Source: Alistipes communis
GTDB taxonomy: Bacteria > Bacteroidota > Bacteroidia > Bacteroidales > Rikenellaceae
Length of the DNA stretch: 64,000 nt
NCBI RefSeq assembly: GCF_006542665.1
Contig: NZ_AP019735.1
Span: forward strand, 558,001 to 622,000
Reading direction: 5' to 3'
This document shows positions 60,916 to 64,000 of the stretch, piece after piece. Position 1 is the stretch's first letter; each line of letters begins with the position of its first letter. The position numbers and the translations under genes are program-made. The notes below the pieces were generated by a model. That model was not told the DNA's origin. It ran no database searches and worked only from the letters and a program-made list of their open reading frames with translations.

Positions 60916-61503
60916 TTGAAACGTGTCTTTGATCTTATTGTAAGCAGTCTGGGACTGCTGATTTTAAGTCCATTGCTTCTTGTATTGGCAATATGGGTTA
61001 AATGCGACTCTCCGGGGCCCATCTTCTACCGCCAACTGAGAGTCGGGCGAGGTAATCAGGATTTCTGGTTATTCAAATTTCGTTCGATGCAAGTGGAGGC
61101 AGATAAAACGGGATTGATCACCATCGGAGGACACGATCCTCGGGTAACACGTTCGGGATATTATATCCGAAAATACAAATTGGACGAATTACCTCAATTG
61201 ATTAATGTGTTCCGTGGTGATATGAGTTTGGTAGGGCCGAGACCGGAAGTCCGGAAATACGTTAATTTGTACACTTCGGAACAATTAAAAGTTTTGCAGG
61301 TACGACCTGGAATAACGGACCCTGCTTCAATTCGTTATCGGAATGAAAATGAGCTATTAGCACAAGTCCCTGATCCGGAAAAATATTACCGAGAGGTAAT
61401 TATGCCTGATAAATTGAAAATCAATCTAAAATATATTGCCAATATCTCTTTCAAAAACGATTTACAAATTATTCTCCATACGTTTTTTGCCATATTAAAA
61501 TAA
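60916..61503 (+). CDS. Initiating sugar-phosphate transferase (PglC-like)
   Basis: A 195-residue polyprenyl-phosphate monosaccharide phosphotransferase of the small PglC/WcaJ-C type. One N-terminal membrane helix (LIVSSLGLLILSPLLLVLAIWV), KFRSM, LDELPQLINVFRGDMSLVGPRPE and the catalytic DE region follow. It moves the first sugar-phosphate to undecaprenyl phosphate. Start is TTG at 60916, the second TTG start in the locus. Its place as the last gene is common in such loci. Confidence 0.93.
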   Translation: MKRVFDLIVSSLGLLILSPLLLVLAIWVKCDSPGPIFYRQLRVGRGNQDFWLFKFRSMQVEADKTGLITIGGHDPRVTRSGYYIRKYKLDELPQLINVFRGDMSLVGPRPEVRKYVNLYTSEQLKVLQVRPGITDPASIRYRNENELLAQVPDPEKYYREVIMPDKLKINLKYIANISFKNDLQIILHTFFAILK

Positions 61504-61545
61504 CCCAACTATATGTAGATTCAGGGAGTTTTTCTCTTATATCCG

Positions 61546-61571
61546 ATGGCGACCTATGGTCGCCATTTTTT
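61546..61571 (+). terminator. Terminator of the capsule locus
   Basis: A perfect 9-bp stem ATGGCGACC/GGTCGCCAT around TAT, followed by six T. It marks the right end of the AT-rich locus. Confidence 0.92.
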
Positions 61572-61710
61572 ACCAAAATTATATTTAGATATATACAGTC
61601 GTATAAATTATGACTATTATGTAAAGTTGCAAACTGTATTTTGCAACTTGTTTTGTTCATTCAATTTAAAGTATCAACTTTCAGACTACGAACCGGGGCC
61701 GTCGCCGATG

Positions 61711-61744
61711 ATAAAAAACGCCGTTCCCCGATCGGGGAACGGCG
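61711..61744 (-). terminator. Terminator of the metallophosphoesterase gene
   Basis: A 26-base perfect palindrome (61719-61744) followed by six T on the minus strand. Confidence 0.9.
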
Positions 61745-61766
61745 CAGCCGAAATGTCGGAGAACGG

Positions 61767-62945
61767 CTATTTCGTAAATTTGTTCTGGTGTTTCAACGCG
61801 CCCGAAGCATCGTAAATCTTCACGTCGATGTTGCGGGCGTCCGCCTTTACGTCCATACGGGTCAGATTGGGATTGCACAGCACGGGGAAATCGCAGCCGT
61901 TCTCGCCCTTGTCCCAGAATTTGTAACGGTGGATATGGGCCGACAGCATCAGGTCGATGCCCGCACGGTTGAGAATCGGGACGAACAGCCGCGCCACCTC
62001 CGAGCCGCCGTGCCAGCCGCCGGGAGCAGGAGGCATGTGGCAGAAGACGATGCGCACGGGGGCGCTCTTGAAATCAGGCTCCTCGACCACGCGCGCCAGC
62101 CACTCGGCCTCCTCGGCACGGAAATCGTCGGAACGCATCAGATCCATGTTGCGGATGTCGCTGTCGGGCTTGTCTTCGCCGCTGTCGAGCACGATGAAGT
62201 AGACGGGCCCCTGACGGAACGAAAAGTAAGGACGCCCCGTCGACGAAGGAAAGTAGTTCATCCACTCCATGGCGAACGTACCGCGGTTCTCGTGGTTGCC
62301 GCGCGCCACGTAGAGCGGCGTATCGGAGGCGAAGAGCTCCGACGACGAGGTGAGGTAGTGATCCATCAGCTCGCTCTCGGCGTCGATCGACGTGGTCATG
62401 TCGCCGTTGAAGCAGACGAAGTCGTACTTGCCGGGCTTCACGTCCTTGTAGAGAACGCGCAGGATCGAGTCGTGCTCGTGCATGTCGTTCACCACCGAGA
62501 AGGCGACCTCGCTCTTCGAGCGGTCGAGCGTCGTCACCTCGAAGGGCTTGTGCCGCAGGATGTCGCTGCCGAAGCCCTCGCCGAAGATGACGCGCTTGCG
62601 GCCTTCGTTCACCAGCACGCCGTTCTGCATCACCCTGTAACGGTAGGTGGTGGCGGGTTCGAGTCCGCTCACCGTCACCACATGGAGCTTGCCGATCGGA
62701 CGGCGGCCGTTGAGCACCTGATAGTATTTCGGACGTTCGGTGTTGTAGAAATGCGTACCGTCGTCGGGTGCGATCTCGACCCACGAGACGGCGTCGATGT
62801 TGGTGGTCCAAACCACCGTGAACTCCCGCTCGCCCACCGCTTGGAGGTAGGGGCCGGAGACGACATGCACCGAAGGCTGCGCGGCGGCCGTCATCGGCAG
62901 CGCGAACAGGAGGGCTGCCAAAAAAAAGTAGAGAAGTCTTTTCAT
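61767..62945 (-). CDS. Secreted metallophosphoesterase with FN3-like N-terminal domain
   Basis: A 392-residue exported protein (MKRLLYFFLAALLFALPMTAAA). Residues about 23-115 form a purple-acid-phosphatase-type fibronectin domain (PYLQAVGEREFTVVWTT, GLEPATTYRYRVM). The calcineurin-like fold follows: VNDMHEH, FNGDMT, RGNHENRG, CHMPP and SAHIHRYK supply the two-metal ligands. Likely periplasmic phosphatase or phosphodiesterase; substrate unknown. It is back in the GC-rich core after the capsule locus. Confidence 0.88.
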   Translation of the reverse strand: MKRLLYFFLAALLFALPMTAAAQPSVHVVSGPYLQAVGEREFTVVWTTNIDAVSWVEIAPDDGTHFYNTERPKYYQVLNGRRPIGKLHVVTVSGLEPATTYRYRVMQNGVLVNEGRKRVIFGEGFGSDILRHKPFEVTTLDRSKSEVAFSVVNDMHEHDSILRVLYKDVKPGKYDFVCFNGDMTTSIDAESELMDHYLTSSSELFASDTPLYVARGNHENRGTFAMEWMNYFPSSTGRPYFSFRQGPVYFIVLDSGEDKPDSDIRNMDLMRSDDFRAEEAEWLARVVEEPDFKSAPVRIVFCHMPPAPGGWHGGSEVARLFVPILNRAGIDLMLSAHIHRYKFWDKGENGCDFPVLCNPNLTRMDVKADARNIDVKIYDASGALKHQNKFTK

Positions 62946-63001
62946 TTTCGAGAATACGTTTAGGGTTCTGGTTCGCCCGAAATATACGGTTGAATATACC
63001 G

Positions 63002-63009
63002 CAAATGTA
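63002..63009 (-). promoter_or_regulatory. -7 box of the metallophosphoesterase gene
   Basis: TACATTTG on the minus strand, 57 bases before the start at 62945. -33 box weak. Confidence 0.5.
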
Positions 63010-63052
63010 AAGAGAAAAAATCATAATTCCATAAGTAACGTCTGCCTTTCTG

Positions 63053-63082
63053 TTGTTCTTTACGATTTTTTACTTACATTTG
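63053..63082 (+). promoter_or_regulatory. Promoter of the OPA transporter gene
   Basis: TTG at 63053-63055, 19 bases, TACATTTG at 63075-63082. Divergent from the metallophosphoesterase promoter. Confidence 0.75.
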
Positions 63083-63163
63083 CATAAGCAGTCGAAACAA
63101 TACGAACCGCTTTCACTGGCGCGCGACACACCGCTGCGGCAGTGGAACTCAAACTCAAACCGA

Positions 63164-64000
63164 ATGATGACACCCGAACAAACGAAAAAATTCAAGTACT
63201 GGCAAACCCGCACCATCATCGTCTCGATGATCGGTTACGCACTCTACTATTTCGTGCGCAAGAACTTCAACACCGCCATGCCGAGCATCGAGGCTACCTT
63301 CGGCATCACCAAGACGCAGCTCGGAATCTTCCTGACCCTCAACGGCGTCATCTACGGCGTTTCGCGGTTCATCAACGGATTCATCGCCGATCGGGTGAGC
63401 GCCCGCAAATTCATGGCGCTGGGCCTGGCGCTCTGCGCGCTCGTCAACATCGGGTTCGGGTTCAGCGACAAAATGGCCCTGCTCATCACGGGCACGGCCG
63501 GCGGCAGCGAATACATCACGGCGCTGACGATCATCATGGGTTCGATCCTGCTGCTGAACGGCTATTTCCAGGGCATGGGCGTGCCGCCCGTCTCGCCGCT
63601 GATGACCCACTGGGTCCCGGCCAACGAACTGGCGACCAAGATGTCGATCTGGAACATGTCGCACTCGATCGGCGCCGGTCTGATTTTCGTGCTGGGGGCG
63701 CTTCTCGTCCACCACTTCGACAACAGCGCATGGCGTCTCTGCTTCCTCGTTCCGGCGGCCATTTCGCTCATCGGCGCAGGTGCGCTCTATCTCACGCTGC
63801 GCGACAAGCCGTCGTCGGTCGGACTGCCCGAGCTGGAAACGCAGGCCGCACCGCCGGCCGTCGGGGAGAAGAAGGAGACCACGTCGGACTCCGCCTACCA
63901 CAAGGCGTTCCTGCGCCGCATGGTATTCGGCAACCCGATCATCTGGGTGCTGGCCGTCACCAACTTCTTCGTCTACATCGTCCGCTTCTCGATGCTCGAC
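63164..64000 (+). CDS. Organophosphate:phosphate antiporter (MFS), truncated by window end
   Basis: The first 279 codons of an MFS transporter of the OPA family (GlpT/UhpT/UhpC type). YALYYFVRKNFNTAMP in helix 1 contains the conserved Arg; GVIYGVSRFINGFIADR and GMGVPPVSPLMTHWVP follow; seven helices are in view. It imports glycerol-3-phosphate or sugar phosphates in exchange for phosphate. The neighbouring phosphatase on the opposite strand may relate to the same phosphate scavenging. ATG at 63164 or 63167. Confidence 0.9.
   Translation, partial: MMTPEQTKKFKYWQTRTIIVSMIGYALYYFVRKNFNTAMPSIEATFGITKTQLGIFLTLNGVIYGVSRFINGFIADRVSARKFMALGLALCALVNIGFGFSDKMALLITGTAGGSEYITALTIIMGSILLLNGYFQGMGVPPVSPLMTHWVPANELATKMSIWNMSHSIGAGLIFVLGALLVHHFDNSAWRLCFLVPAAISLIGAGALYLTLRDKPSSVGLPELETQAAPPAVGEKKETTSDSAYHKAFLRRMVFGNPIIWVLAVTNFFVYIVRFSMLD

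Noticed and set aside
1..64000. CRISPR arrays, insertion sequences, prophage or rRNA operons
   Set aside because: No regularly spaced repeats, transposase or integrase motifs, or rRNA sequence were seen in the window.

Overview
The window is chromosomal DNA from a Bacteroidota bacterium, most likely order Bacteroidales and probably Alistipes/Rikenellaceae (the genus is an inference). Supporting signs are promoters of the Bacteroidetes type (TTTG, 19-20 bases, TAnnTTTG) before most operons, weak Shine-Dalgarno signals, SusD-era style surface lipoproteins with a Cys right after a short signal peptide (one with a DUF4988-type start), an UpxY-like NusG paralogue heading a capsule locus, and a GC-rich core (about 60% by eye).

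Layout. 0-4.7 kb: HU-type DNA-binding protein, DoxX membrane protein, an unknown protein, then the lipid/ribosome cluster DUF177-rpmF-plsX-fabH. 4.8-8.2 kb: a DUF4988-like lipoprotein gene and a glycerol-1-phosphate dehydrogenase-like gene. 9-11.3 kb: a YbjN-like protein beside a protein kinase fused to an AAA+ ATPase. 11.4-15.5 kb: an operon of DUF1573 protein, NfnA and NfnB (electron-bifurcating transhydrogenase) and a lipoprotein. 15.6-16.3 kb: four tRNA genes (Asn-GTT, Val-TAC, Val-GAC, Val-TAC). 16.9-22.9 kb: GH106-like rhamnosidase, zeta-toxin-like kinase with a tiny overlapping partner, a frameshifted uracil-DNA glycosylase, a pentapeptide-repeat protein and a GNAT acetyltransferase. 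22.9-27 kb: nitroreductase-lutA-lutB-lutC-EFR1 ferredoxin operon. 27.4-32 kb: S37-type peptidase, DMT exporter, Crp-like regulator, SugE-type SMR exporter, unknown secreted protein. 32.5-38.2 kb: tig, clpP, clpX, tkt. 38.5-44.5 kb: two lipoproteins, nagB, and a NagB-like/PIG-L fusion.

45-61.6 kb is a markedly AT-richer capsule or exopolysaccharide locus, all on the + strand: UpxY-like antiterminator, UDP-GlcNAc 4-epimerase and UDP-HexNAc 6-dehydrogenase (a UDP-GalNAcA route), glycosyltransferases, Wzx flippase, Wzy/O-ligase-like polymerase, two acyl/acetyltransferases, an FAD oxidoreductase/mutase-like protein, a DegT aminotransferase and an initiating sugar-phosphate transferase, ending at a strong terminator. 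A metallophosphoesterase and the start of an organophosphate antiporter close the window.

The most striking signal is a set of seven poly-G tracts of 8 or 9 G, every one with the G run on the sense strand of the adjacent or containing gene. Three lie inside capsule genes (a glycosyltransferase, an AT3 acyltransferase, a hexapeptide acetyltransferase), two lie in non-coding DNA ahead of capsule genes, and two lie at the N-termini of surface lipoprotein genes. Two of the five coding tracts are out of frame in this sequence, and adding one G restores a full family-length protein in each. This looks like a slipped-strand phase-variation system for cell-surface structures, different from the invertible promoters known for Bacteroides capsules. 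A second recurring signal is a palindromic, promoter-carrying repeat of about 65 bp found upstream of three unrelated operons, with stem sequences that differ between copies but keep pairing.
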